A DNA stretch of 24,558 nucleotides from a virus. The stretch is from IMG/VR virus record IMGVR_UViG_3300025326_000195, positions 1 through 24,558 of that record; one strand, written 5' to 3'. How positions within the stretch are numbered: position 1 is the first letter of the stretch; each line of letters begins with the position of its first letter. Below the pieces are notes generated by a model. The model made no database searches and was not told the origin of the DNA. It saw nothing but the letters and a program-made list of their open reading frames with translations. The position numbers and the translations under genes were made by a program. Below, piece after piece: positions 7,126 to 14,652 of the stretch.

Positions 7126-7990
7126 TCGGCTTCTTCTTTCAGAAAGACGCCTTCGAACGGCGCTGTGGGAGGTCGTTGATAAGCGGTTTACGAAGGTTGA
7201 GAACCGCTTGTTTGACTGGCTCGTTGGCTTATTCACAACACAAGAGGAACGGTACATTGACGCAATCAAAATCGAGTATGTAAAGACAACGAGCCAGTCA
7301 ATTCCGAAATCATCAATCCGAAATCCGCAATTCGGATCATTCCGCAATTCCCTAACGAAGGAACCCGTCGAAGTCTTAAATGGCATCAACAAACAGCAGG
7401 CGTTGGAATGGCATATCTGGAAAGACGCAGCCTTTCTTGAGTTTACGGAGTTGGTCGATGACGCTGGCAAGTTTGGACTCAAACGGGCAAAGATTCAAGG
7501 AGCATGGGATGTCTTAAATCCACAGGTGTTACTGTTCCTCGACGAAAAGGTTTTCAACTTCGCCAATGGCTTGACCGATTCGATTGGCGATGCGCTGCGT
7601 GAAACCCTGAGAGAAGCTATCCGAAACGGTGAATCCATTGAGCAGATGACCGAGCGGATTCAGAAAGTCTTTCAGGGGACGGTGCGCGGCGATGCCCCTC
7701 GAGCCCGCATAATCGCCAGAACCGAAGCGACGGGGATTGTGAATGGCGGGCAACGGTTGGCATATCAGCAGAATGCCGATATTGTGGAAGGAGTTGAATG
7801 GCTGTCAAGCAAGGATGCCCGCGTCCGACCTTCCCATCAGGCGGCCGACGGACAGCAGGTTCTACTCAATAAGCCATTTACGGTTGGGGGGGCGTTGCTC
7901 AGGTTTCCTGGTGACCCACAAGGGCCGGCGCGGGAAGTGGTGAATTGCCGTTGCACAATCCTAAGTATTTTGAAAAAGGTGTCATCGTGA
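7100..7990 (+). CDS. MuF-like head morphogenesis protein with in-frame repeat insertion
   Basis: The C-terminal half carries the MuF/SPP1 gp7 pattern: ARIIARTEATGIVNGGQRLA (about 200-222), WLSSKDARVRPSHQAADGQ and the closing REVVNCRCTI, a Cys/His set typical of the family. Such minor head proteins sit inside the capsid near the portal and are often encoded just after it, as here (26-base overlap). Residues 67-84 (IPKSSIRNPQFGSFRNS region) come from repeat R2, inserted in frame in a linker between the helical N-terminal part and the conserved domain. A copy of the 28-base repeat (7127-7154) encodes residues about 10-19. Confidence 0.88.
   Translation: MKLKRRQTDRLLLSERRLRTALWEVVDKRFTKVENRLFDWLVGLFTTQEERYIDAIKIEYVKTTSQSIPKSSIRNPQFGSFRNSLTKEPVEVLNGINKQQALEWHIWKDAAFLEFTELVDDAGKFGLKRAKIQGAWDVLNPQVLLFLDEKVFNFANGLTDSIGDALRETLREAIRNGESIEQMTERIQKVFQGTVRGDAPRARIIARTEATGIVNGGQRLAYQQNADIVEGVEWLSSKDARVRPSHQAADGQQVLLNKPFTVGGALLRFPGDPQGPAREVVNCRCTILSILKKVSS
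7127..7154 (-). repeat. 28-base repeat, copy a (inverted)
   Basis: Reads CGGCTTCTTCTTTC...GACGCCTTC on the + strand, the exact complement of the copy at 9257-9284. It begins one base after the portal stop codon and is coding in the MuF-like gene. Confidence 0.9.
7298..7350. repeat. Heptamer inverted-repeat element R2 (inside the MuF-like gene)
   Basis: Composed of CCGAAAT, CCGCAAT and related words, ending ATTCGGATCATTCCGCAATTC. Apart from an extra stretch of about 15 bases it is the complement of R1 (5476-5514). It contains no stop in the MuF frame and adds about 18 residues. Confidence 0.9.
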
Positions 7991-8088
7991 AAGATAACAA
8001 ACCCTCTCATAATCGTCCAATGCCAAAGCCGAAGCCCAAGCCGAAACCTAAGCCTCCCAAGAAAAAGGAGTCACATAATGCAAATTGA
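7987..8088 (+). CDS. Pro/Lys-repeat mini-protein (33 aa, GTG start)
   Basis: A short frame starting at a GTG that overlaps the previous TGA (GTGA overlap) encodes a peptide with an uninterrupted alternating Lys-Pro stretch (PMPKPKPKPKPKPPKKK). Its 3' end overlaps the start of the protease gene, and its last codons contain that gene's ribosome site (AAAAAGGAG). It may be a real coupled mini-gene or only a translated leader that feeds ribosomes to the protease start. Low complexity prevents any functional call. Confidence 0.4.
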   Translation: MKDNKPSHNRPMPKPKPKPKPKPPKKKESHNAN

Positions 8089-9727
8089 CGAAAAGACACG
8101 TAATCTCATCCGCTCCATGATTCTCGGTGGGATTCAGATTGAAGCGGCGGAACGGAATACTCTCATTGAGAAAGCCATTGAGCAGGGGTTCTACCGACGC
8201 AAGACCAGCCTGGCAATCAAATCCGTTGACCTCGACACCCATCGAATCGACTTCATTGTGACAACGGACACGGTAGACCGAGACGATGAGCGAGTGATGC
8301 CCAGATCTTTTGAAAAGGATTTCAAGTTATATCAGGAGAACCCTGTCGTTTTGTGGGCTCATAAGCACGATGTCCCAGCAGTGGCTCGGATGGTTGATTT
8401 CAAGTTTACCGACAAGGATTTCTCAGTCACCGATCAGTTCGCCGTTGACACCACGCCACTGGCGACTGAACTCTGGAAACTCTACTCCGCAGACCCCCCT
8501 TATATGCGAGCCGTGAGTGTAGGCTTTATCCCTGTCGATTGGACATTCGACGAAAAGGATAAACTGCCAGGTCAACAGGGACGGACATTTCTGGAGAATG
8601 AGATGATTGAGCACTCGCTTGTCAATGTCGGCTCTAACCGCTTTGCGCTTTCCAAAGCCTACCAAACCGAGAAAGACCCGACACTGAAAGCGGTGCTTGA
8701 GGCATTGATTGAGCAACCTTCAGCCCACCCATGCGGGCATCGGGTGCTATATGATGGGGATGGGAAGATTGTTGATTGCCCGCTCTGTGAGGGGGAATTA
8801 GGAAGAATTGCGGACGTCTCGATTGCGGATTTCGGATTGCGGATTTCGGAATTGAAGAATTTAAGAGACTCTTATCCTCTTCAATCTGCAATCCGCAATC
8901 CGCAATCTGCAATTCCCCAAGGGCTGATAAGCCAAGAGCGGATTGAAGTGACTGGCGAGAAGCCCTATCCTAATGAACACGCCTGCCGACTGCGCTCCCC
9001 TTCCGATTTTGAGAAGGATTCTTTTGTTCGCACCAAACGGCAACACGAAGGAAAAGGCTATTCAGTGATTATGGGTAAGTTAAAGGGTAAAACAACCTTG
9101 ACTCAACAGGCTTTCCGCTATCCGAAATCAGACTGGACAGCGAAAGCGGCGAAATCTCATTGTACCGATCACAAGGGGATTCTATTTGAGCCCGCTTCAA
9201 AGGATATGGAGGTGCTCACTCAAGCGGAGATAAAAGCCATAAATGAGAGCGACTCTGAAGGCGTCTTTCTGAAAGAAGAAGCCGAAAAGATGTACGGGCG
9301 GTTCACCATTCCCGGCACCTATGAGCGAACCCATCGGGACATCCATAAAGCTGTGGAAGATTACAAAAAAGAATTGATTGGACGTGAATGGCATTATATC
9401 GTCATCATCGGCACAACGGATACATGGGTTATCTGTTACGACGAAGATGCGGACGTATTCTATCAGCTTGACTGGATGCGTGATGCGAATGGCATGGTAG
9501 TATTCTCAAATCCCCGTCAAATCGAAATGACAATTGGGGATGAGGCGGTGCAACTGTCCATTGATGACGTAATTCCTAAAGCGGCTGTCATCATAGAAGA
9601 TGAACTGATTGCGTCAGTCAGAAATATCATGCGTGAAATCAATGCCATTGAGCCGATCGTAAGCCCACAAACGGAAGGAGACTTAGAGCAAAGGCTCTCA
9701 ACAATCATTCAGACTTTAACACATTAG
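8078..9727 (+). CDS. Prohead protease with C-terminal extension and in-frame repeat insertion
   Basis: The capsid maturation protease (HK97 gp4/U35 type). The first 200 residues hold the protease domain: VDRDDERVMPRSF, the catalytic His in VVLWAHKHDVP (H95) and Ser in MRAVSVGFIP (S147), then MIEHSLVNVGSN. A zinc-ribbon-like element follows (CGH 219-221, CPLC 234-237). Residues about 239-280 are repeat R3, inserted in frame. Beyond it lies a domain with PYPNEHACRLRSPSDF and GKLKGKTTLTQQAFRYPKSDW, which I recognise from other protease or head-gene fusions but cannot name. The C-terminus (about 375-549) is unassigned and includes residues encoded by the 28-base repeat. The start has AAAAAGGAG six bases upstream. 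Confidence 0.88.
   Translation: MQIDEKTRNLIRSMILGGIQIEAAERNTLIEKAIEQGFYRRKTSLAIKSVDLDTHRIDFIVTTDTVDRDDERVMPRSFEKDFKLYQENPVVLWAHKHDVPAVARMVDFKFTDKDFSVTDQFAVDTTPLATELWKLYSADPPYMRAVSVGFIPVDWTFDEKDKLPGQQGRTFLENEMIEHSLVNVGSNRFALSKAYQTEKDPTLKAVLEALIEQPSAHPCGHRVLYDGDGKIVDCPLCEGELGRIADVSIADFGLRISELKNLRDSYPLQSAIRNPQSAIPQGLISQERIEVTGEKPYPNEHACRLRSPSDFEKDSFVRTKRQHEGKGYSVIMGKLKGKTTLTQQAFRYPKSDWTAKAAKSHCTDHKGILFEPASKDMEVLTQAEIKAINESDSEGVFLKEEAEKMYGRFTIPGTYERTHRDIHKAVEDYKKELIGREWHYIVIIGTTDTWVICYDEDADVFYQLDWMRDANGMVVFSNPRQIEMTIGDEAVQLSIDDVIPKAAVIIEDELIASVRNIMREINAIEPIVSPQTEGDLEQRLSTIIQTLTH
8792..8918. repeat. Heptamer inverted-repeat element R3 (inside the protease gene)
   Basis: Left arm GGGGAATT plus ATTGCGG/ATTTCGG units to about 8855, a centre TTGAAGAA...CTCTTCAA, and right arm CCGCAAT/CTGCAAT units ending AATTCCCC. 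The arms are complementary, and the whole element is open in the protease frame (IADFGLRI... and SAIRNPQSAI). Confidence 0.92.
9257..9284 (+). repeat. 28-base repeat, copy b
   Basis: GAAGGCGTCTTTC...GAAGAAGCCG, exactly complementary to copy a and one base different from copy c. It encodes EGVFLKEEA in the C-terminal part of the protease. Confidence 0.9.
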
Positions 9728-9736
9728 GGAGGGGAA

Positions 9737-9820
9737 GGGGAATTGCGGAATTATGAAGAATTGCGGAATTCGGAATTGAAGATGTCTCTTCCAATCCGCA
9801 ATCCGCAATCCGAAATTCCT
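9737..9820. repeat. Heptamer inverted-repeat element R4 (before the capsid gene)
   Basis: GGGGAATTGCGG ... GGAATTGAAGATGTCTCTTCC ... CCGCAATCCGCAATCCGAAATTCC. The centre GAAGATGTCTCTTCC is the exact complement of that of R9, so the same element type occurs in both orientations. It is open upstream of the capsid start and can be mistaken for a capsid N-terminus. Confidence 0.92.
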
Positions 9821-9850
9821 TATGATGGTGGTCATCATAGGAGAGAAAAC

Positions 9851-11281
9851 ATGCCTCCAGCAGCAACAGTAATAACCGCGCCTGCCTATGTCACAGTTGA
9901 GCAATTCAAATCCGTTGAGCAAACTATACTTGAGCTTGCCAACGCGATGAAAATGCTTAATGGTACACTAAAGACGGTAGGCGAGCGACAGGAAGCGGCA
10001 GAAAAACAACTCGCCGATGCAACCCGAATTAACGAGGAAAAGAAATCACTGGCACGGAATATGCCGATCTTTGGCGTTGAGTCCGTACCGGGCGACTTCT
10101 TATTCAAAGAAATCACGGCGTCAACCCCGGCACCGATTGCGAAGGCGATCATAGAAAAGGTTATCGGCTCTCCGACTCAGGATGAGCGGATAAAGGAATT
10201 TCAGGAGAAGTCGGATACCATCAAGATTCTGTGCGGCTATCTCGGAAAGCAACCGCACGAATTAAAGATGTATAAAGAATATGAGGCCTGGTGCGAAAAG
10301 ACAGGGCTTGGGAAGGTTTTGTCTGTTATAGACTCCCCGGCGAACTTCATCGCTAACGGATGGTCAGCAGAAATAGCGACCTACTACCAGCAAGAATTGA
10401 TGATTGCCACCCTGTTTGGTGCACCTTTTGAGATGCCGAACGATCCCTTCCGATACGACTTTCTCGGAACAGGATTCACAAGCTATTTGCGCGGCGAACC
10501 GACAACCGATCCCGCCTCTAAATATCGTTCATCTCAACCCACCCAGGATGTCATTACGCTAACGACCAAAGAATTGGCCGGGCGGATGCTATTAACTCGG
10601 AAAATGACAGAGGACGCGCTTGCTGCGTATGTCCCTAAACTCCGAACCGAGTTGATTCCACGCGGTATGGCAGAGGGTATGGAAAATGGGCTTCTCAACG
10701 GAGATGATAGTGCGACTCATTTTGATACCGTTGTCACGGATGCCGACGACGTCCGCAAGGCATGGCCAGGGATTCGCAAAATCGCAGATCGGGAATCCGC
10801 AACGTATGATGTGCAAACTGGCAGTACGGCTTATGCCTATAACGACTTCGGGGAAGTCCTCTTAAAGGCCGGCAAATTTGGTGTAAAAGTCAATGAAGGC
10901 GCGTGGATTTCCAGCAACGTTGCCTACATCAAGTCAACGGTTTTCGATGAAGTCAAAACGGCAGAAAAAATCAGTTTGCCAACCAACATCAACGGCGTTG
11001 TGAATGTGTGGTTGGGCCGTCCTGTCATTGTTTCGCCACAGTATTCTGCGACACTTGCCGCTGCAACGGGCAAAGACGCGGGAACGGGTACTACCACCGG
11101 CTTCGCTTATGTCAATCATCGACAATTCATGATGGGATTCCGACGCGAAGACATCATCGAACAAGATCGAGACATCACGACGGGGATGGATACGATTGTT
11201 ATTTCAACCCGTAAAGCCTTCCAGCAGATGCTCCCCACGGGGAACACGACTTGCGCAACAGGCTTTAACGTGCCAACGTAG
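9851..11281 (+). CDS. Major capsid protein (HK97 fold)
   Basis: The main shell protein. The start is the ATG at 9851, with AGGAGAG before it; 36 in-frame codons upstream are repeat R4 and should not be included. The 476-residue protein begins with a short extension and a coiled coil (about 12-65: VEQFKSVEQTILELANAM, ERQEAAEKQLADATRINEE), the scaffolding delta domain normally removed by the protease. The fold proper follows, with GWSAEIATYYQQELMIATLFGAPFEMP, the E-loop-like TGFTSYLRGEPTTDP, the spine helix segment RMLLTRKMTEDALAAYVPKL and the late NGVVNVWLGRPVIVS...RQFMMGFRRE typical of these capsids. Confidence 0.93.
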   Translation: MPPAATVITAPAYVTVEQFKSVEQTILELANAMKMLNGTLKTVGERQEAAEKQLADATRINEEKKSLARNMPIFGVESVPGDFLFKEITASTPAPIAKAIIEKVIGSPTQDERIKEFQEKSDTIKILCGYLGKQPHELKMYKEYEAWCEKTGLGKVLSVIDSPANFIANGWSAEIATYYQQELMIATLFGAPFEMPNDPFRYDFLGTGFTSYLRGEPTTDPASKYRSSQPTQDVITLTTKELAGRMLLTRKMTEDALAAYVPKLRTELIPRGMAEGMENGLLNGDDSATHFDTVVTDADDVRKAWPGIRKIADRESATYDVQTGSTAYAYNDFGEVLLKAGKFGVKVNEGAWISSNVAYIKSTVFDEVKTAEKISLPTNINGVVNVWLGRPVIVSPQYSATLAAATGKDAGTGTTTGFAYVNHRQFMMGFRREDIIEQDRDITTGMDTIVISTRKAFQQMLPTGNTTCATGFNVPT

Positions 11282-11286
11282 GACGC

Positions 11287-11392
11287 TTGGGGAATTTCGG
11301 ATTAAAAAACATTTCGGATTTCGGAATTGAAGAACGTTTCTTCCAATCCGCAATCTGCAATCATCAATCCGCAATTCTTCATAATTCCCCAA
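11287..11392. repeat. Heptamer inverted-repeat element R5
   Basis: Bounded by TTGGGGAATT and AATTCCCCAA (perfect 10-base complement). Left arm ATTTCGG units, centre GAAGAACGTTTCTTCC, right arm CCGCAAT/CTGCAAT units. Lies between the capsid gene and the next gene's ribosome site. Confidence 0.92.
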
Positions 11393-11419
11393 CACTCATT
11401 AAAAAAGGAGGACACTTCA

Positions 11420-11875
11420 ATGCCTACTATTGTTAAATCCGCAAGCGGACTCGAATTTCGGCTCTCTGTCCCGGTTCCCGTGAGCGGCGGGACGGCCGTT
11501 CCTGCGACTGGTACGAACCGATATGTAATTACAAGATTAGATCGACGTATTCGATTTCGTGAGTTCGGCGTTGTTGCACAACAGACTGTTACCTCTGGGC
11601 ACCCAGCTACGAATTACATGGTAGCAAAGCTCTATAATTTCACGAAATCCACCCAGATTGCGCAGGGGACGGTTGTTGGGAAAGGGGCAAGCCCTGGGAC
11701 CATCAGCCTTAACCGAGCGGTGTATAGCCAGCTCGCCACCCTCAATAAATTCAAGGCGGGCTATGCTGTGGGCTCTGCGCAGGATGTAATTTCGGTTCAT
11801 TTTACCGCAACCGTCACGCTCAATCGGGGCTTGACCCGCCCGATAGTCGTTTTGCTTGGCGATTACATTGACTAA
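11420..11875 (+). CDS. Hypothetical head-associated protein (151 aa)
   Basis: The ATG at 11420 follows a strong AAGGAGGA; a longer frame from 11327 would translate repeat R5 and is rejected. The protein is beta-rich (RYVITRLDRRIRFREFGVV, VISVHFTATVTLNRGLTRPIVVLLGDYID) with no Cys. It follows the capsid gene directly, where phages often encode a decoration or capsid-stabilising protein; that role is inferred from position only. The next gene's Shine-Dalgarno (AAAGGAG) overlaps its stop codon, but element R6 separates the two. Confidence 0.75.
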   Translation: MPTIVKSASGLEFRLSVPVPVSGGTAVPATGTNRYVITRLDRRIRFREFGVVAQQTVTSGHPATNYMVAKLYNFTKSTQIAQGTVVGKGASPGTISLNRAVYSQLATLNKFKAGYAVGSAQDVISVHFTATVTLNRGLTRPIVVLLGDYID

Positions 11876-11885
11876 AGGAGGAAAA

Positions 11886-12019
11886 GAATTGCAGATTGCA
11901 GATTGCAGATTGCGGAACCTTGAAGAATTGCGGAATGCGGATTGCGGAATTTAATCCGAAATCCGAAATCCGAAATTCCCCAAGGTCCGAAATCCGCATT
12001 CCGCAATTCGGATCAATTC
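11886..12019. repeat. Heptamer inverted-repeat element R6, between a Shine-Dalgarno and its start codon
   Basis: Left arm with three ATTGCAG units, GCGGAACCTTGAAGAATTGCGG and AATGCGG; right arm CCGAAAT x3, CCCCAAGGTCC, CCGCATT, CCGCAATTCGG. The arms pair along most of the length, including AACCTTG with CAAGGT. AAAGGAG (11874-11880) lies just before it and the next ATG (12027) just after. Confidence 0.92.
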
Positions 12020-12026
12020 TTCTATC

Positions 12027-12755
12027 ATGGGTGCGACATTACAAGCATCATTCAATCAGGCAAAAAGAGCCGAGCCTATATGCGGGCAAGGTGTTTATCT
12101 GTCCGATTTCGTCGATGATCTCCGCAAGAAGTTCGGTGCCGGTGGAACCCTCCACCGGCATGATGGGATTTCGGGGGATGGGGGGACGGTACTATATTCT
12201 ACGCTTGCCACTCCTCCGACGGGTATGACGGGGGGAACCACCCATAACAAGACGGCTCATCGAAAGATAGCGGGGCGGGTAAGGCAGCTTCCGCTCTCCT
12301 TATGGAAGATGGCAAGCGGGACCGTACTCGGTGCCGTTTCCAGTGTGACCCTCCCCTACTTTTCAACAGCATCGGGTGTTCATAAAATCACCTGGCCTGC
12401 GACGGCAACTATCAAGCTATTACAAGAATTGGTTATTCCAGACAACTATAGCACTACCGTCAAAACCCAGAATCTTGCCATCTTTGCGCGTGCGAAAGCG
12501 GCATCGACGACAGTAACGTTCAAGGGTTCATTTCGTCACGTTCAAACCGCAGTGGCAATCCCAGCGGCGAAGGCACTATCAACCAAGATTCTGACTGCGG
12601 GCGCAACTGCTCCCCGTAAGTTCACGAATGTCATGACCTACGCGACCTTCGCCAAGGTAGACGTTGTAGCCATCCAGATTTATCCAACTGGCAATAGTGC
12701 AGGGGCGGACACCGAGCTATTCGCCTCCATGTTTGAGTACACGGCGGAGGAGTAG
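12027..12755 (+). CDS. Hypothetical structural protein (242 aa)
   Basis: A Thr/Ala-rich, beta-rich protein (TASGVHKITWPATATIKLL, STTVTFKGSFRHVQTAV) ending DTELFASMFEYTAEE; probably a virion component. Another frame overlaps its start (11896-12228), but that one merely reads through the repeat. No Shine-Dalgarno lies within 20 bases of the ATG; the nearest good one (AAAGGAG) is on the other side of R6. Its last codons contain the ribosome site of the next gene (GGAGGAG). No family recognised. Confidence 0.75.
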   Translation: MGATLQASFNQAKRAEPICGQGVYLSDFVDDLRKKFGAGGTLHRHDGISGDGGTVLYSTLATPPTGMTGGTTHNKTAHRKIAGRVRQLPLSLWKMASGTVLGAVSSVTLPYFSTASGVHKITWPATATIKLLQELVIPDNYSTTVKTQNLAIFARAKAASTTVTFKGSFRHVQTAVAIPAAKALSTKILTAGATAPRKFTNVMTYATFAKVDVVAIQIYPTGNSAGADTELFASMFEYTAEE

Positions 12756-12758
12756 ATT

Positions 12759-13139
12759 ATGTCAGCAACGCTTTCATTGGCTACTGCCTTATTATCCTCT
12801 CAAGAGAACCTGAATATTCTCAGGCTCAATGCAACCCAATTCATCATCCCAACCCTGATCAATACAACCCTGGTCACGGCGAACAAACAGTACACGGCGA
12901 CTATCCCTGCGAAAACTCGCCGTTTCTTCTTCCAATGCCGTCCGAAATCAACGGGTTTGCAATACAATATCCGCTATGCTTTTCAGGCGAATAAGGTGGC
13001 AACCCCAACCAACCCTTACACAACCCTCATTTCTGGACAGATTTTCGATGTGGACGGTTTCAAACTAAAGTCGAATGCAACCGTTTACTTCGCGACGCCC
13101 GGCACCAATGTGATCGTAGAAATTGCGGCATGGATTTAG
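12759..13139 (+). CDS. Hypothetical structural protein (126 aa)
   Basis: Small beta-rich protein starting 3 bases after the previous stop, with GGAGGAG upstream. The centre TATIPAKTRRFFFQCRPKST resembles the short beta-sandwich or decoration-like proteins common between head and tail genes of siphoviruses (I recall 'YTATIPAGT+RF' patterns). It ends ...VIVEIAAWI. One Cys. It is followed by a 30-base gap consisting almost wholly of the 28-base repeat, then by the first LamG gene. Exact role unknown. Confidence 0.72.
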   Translation: MSATLSLATALLSSQENLNILRLNATQFIIPTLINTTLVTANKQYTATIPAKTRRFFFQCRPKSTGLQYNIRYAFQANKVATPTNPYTTLISGQIFDVDGFKLKSNATVYFATPGTNVIVEIAAWI

Positions 13140-13140
13140 C

Positions 13141-13168
13141 GAAGGCGTCTTGCTGAAAGAAGAAGCCG
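13141..13168 (+). repeat. 28-base repeat, copy c (intergenic)
   Basis: GAAGGCGTCTTGC...GAAGAAGCCG, 27 of 28 bases identical to the copy at 9257. It begins two bases after the previous stop and ends one base before the next ATG, so it is essentially the whole intergenic gap. Confidence 0.9.
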
Positions 13169-13169
13169 T

Positions 13170-14648
13170 ATGCACTTTAACCCATTCGGAACCAAACATC
13201 AGAAAAATAAGGGGGATTGGTTCAATCTGACCCATATCCCAGATTGCAAGTTATGGCTAGATGCTTCGCCAAGTCCCGCAAATGTGAGTAATGTCAAAAG
13301 CGGTAACGCGGCGCAGTTCATAGCGGCAAACAGCGAGTATTTGTCCGTTGCGGATAACGCCGCGCTCTCAATGGGGGATGTGGATTTTACGCTTGCGGGG
13401 TGGGTGTATTTTGATACATTACCCGCAATCGGCAGTCATTTTGGACTTATAGGTAAATGGGAAAGCGTAGTTAGTAAAAGAGAGTATTTGATTTTTGTTA
13501 ATAATTCTGCCGGGGTGACGACATTTAGATTTCAGGTTCGCAATACCCTAGATACAGCAACTTCCGAGGTCGCCGCGACAACTTTTGGCGCGGTCTCTGT
13601 AGGGGCTTGGTATTTTGTTACTGCGTATCATAATACTGCAGCCGACCTTATTGGTATAAGTGTTAATGATGGCGCATTTAATACAGCAGCAAATACTGGC
13701 GGAGTTCAAGACGGAACAGCAGACTTTGAAATCGGAAGGTATAATATCGCCAATTATTTCAACGGGAGAGCGCACGATGTCATTATCGCTAAACAAATCT
13801 ACACCGCCGCCGAAATAACTTTTCTTTATAATGACAACAATGGCAGGCGATTTGAGGACTTGGGACTTGCGGGAACAGACGGTGCAAACATCAATGCCGC
13901 AAGCGGAGGCGTTGCCTACTTCAAACTTGGCGAGGAAAGTGGAACAAGAGCGGATAGTTGGGGGGCAAATACCCTCACCGACAACAACACGGTAACCCAG
14001 AATGATGGTGTGTCCTTAAAAGACGCAGTGAATAACGATTCTGTTCGGCAATGGACGGATTTGAGCGGGAATGGATTTAATGCGACTCAAACTGGAAATG
14101 TAACGACTAAATCGAAGTTTATCACAGGGGTTCAAAACGGAAAACCGTCTATTCGCACGGATGGTGTCAATGACTATCTCGCCTTTGCGACCCCATTCTC
14201 TTACTCCGATTTTACCTATTTTTGCGCTTTCATTAGAAGAACGGATACAGGTGCAGTTGAAATTCTGTTTGATAATCGGGATTCGGCGGCGGACGGTTTT
14301 TCTTTTCAGATTGACGCGAATGATAAGTTATCAGTGATTTACAATGCAATCACGGTAACGGGAGCTACGAGCATAGCAACCGCGACCGCCTATGTTCTCG
14401 GGGTAGTGGCTGACGGAACGAACATCACGATTTATCTAAATGGGGTTCAGGACGGACAAGCGGCTCAAAGCGGTTCAATCAGCATAACAACGAATGCGGT
14501 GATAGGCGCGAGAAACTTTACATCGCAGACCAGTTTTGTTGCGGCGGATTACCTGGAACAATCATTGCATAATCGCGGGATGAATGCGGGGGAGCTGGCA
14601 AGGGCTACACGATATTTAGGGAGAAGATGGGGGATAGCCGTTTCATAA
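13170..14648 (+). CDS. LamG-domain protein, probable virion surface or host-binding protein
   Basis: A 492-residue beta-rich protein with two laminin-G/concanavalin-like domains. Residues about 46-225 (AAQFIAANSEYLSVADNAAL ... VDFTLAGWVYF ... GAWYFVTAYHN ... YTAAEITFLYN) form one jelly-roll; GGVAYFKLGEESGTRADSWG (246-265) is a tail usually linked to such units. The second domain runs about 285-492 (VRQWTDLSGNGFNATQ, VNDYLAFATPF, ARATRYLGRRWGIAVS). The words DCKLWLDAS at 26-33 normally come just before QWxDLSGNG, so domain 1 seems nested inside domain 2. Such domains bind glycans; attachment or decoration is likely. No clear Shine-Dalgarno; the 28-base repeat precedes the ATG. Confidence 0.85.
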   Translation: MHFNPFGTKHQKNKGDWFNLTHIPDCKLWLDASPSPANVSNVKSGNAAQFIAANSEYLSVADNAALSMGDVDFTLAGWVYFDTLPAIGSHFGLIGKWESVVSKREYLIFVNNSAGVTTFRFQVRNTLDTATSEVAATTFGAVSVGAWYFVTAYHNTAADLIGISVNDGAFNTAANTGGVQDGTADFEIGRYNIANYFNGRAHDVIIAKQIYTAAEITFLYNDNNGRRFEDLGLAGTDGANINAASGGVAYFKLGEESGTRADSWGANTLTDNNTVTQNDGVSLKDAVNNDSVRQWTDLSGNGFNATQTGNVTTKSKFITGVQNGKPSIRTDGVNDYLAFATPFSYSDFTYFCAFIRRTDTGAVEILFDNRDSAADGFSFQIDANDKLSVIYNAITVTGATSIATATAYVLGVVADGTNITIYLNGVQDGQAAQSGSISITTNAVIGARNFTSQTSFVAADYLEQSLHNRGMNAGELARATRYLGRRWGIAVS

Positions 14649-14652
14649 AATT

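Noticed and set aside
11896-12228. Plus-strand 110-codon frame starting in R6
   Set aside because: It begins within repeat DNA and runs out of frame through the better-supported 242-aa gene.
5403-13210. Shared 15-base word AAACATCAGAAAAAT at 5403 and 13196
   Set aside because: A single 15-base match is within chance expectation for a window of this size.
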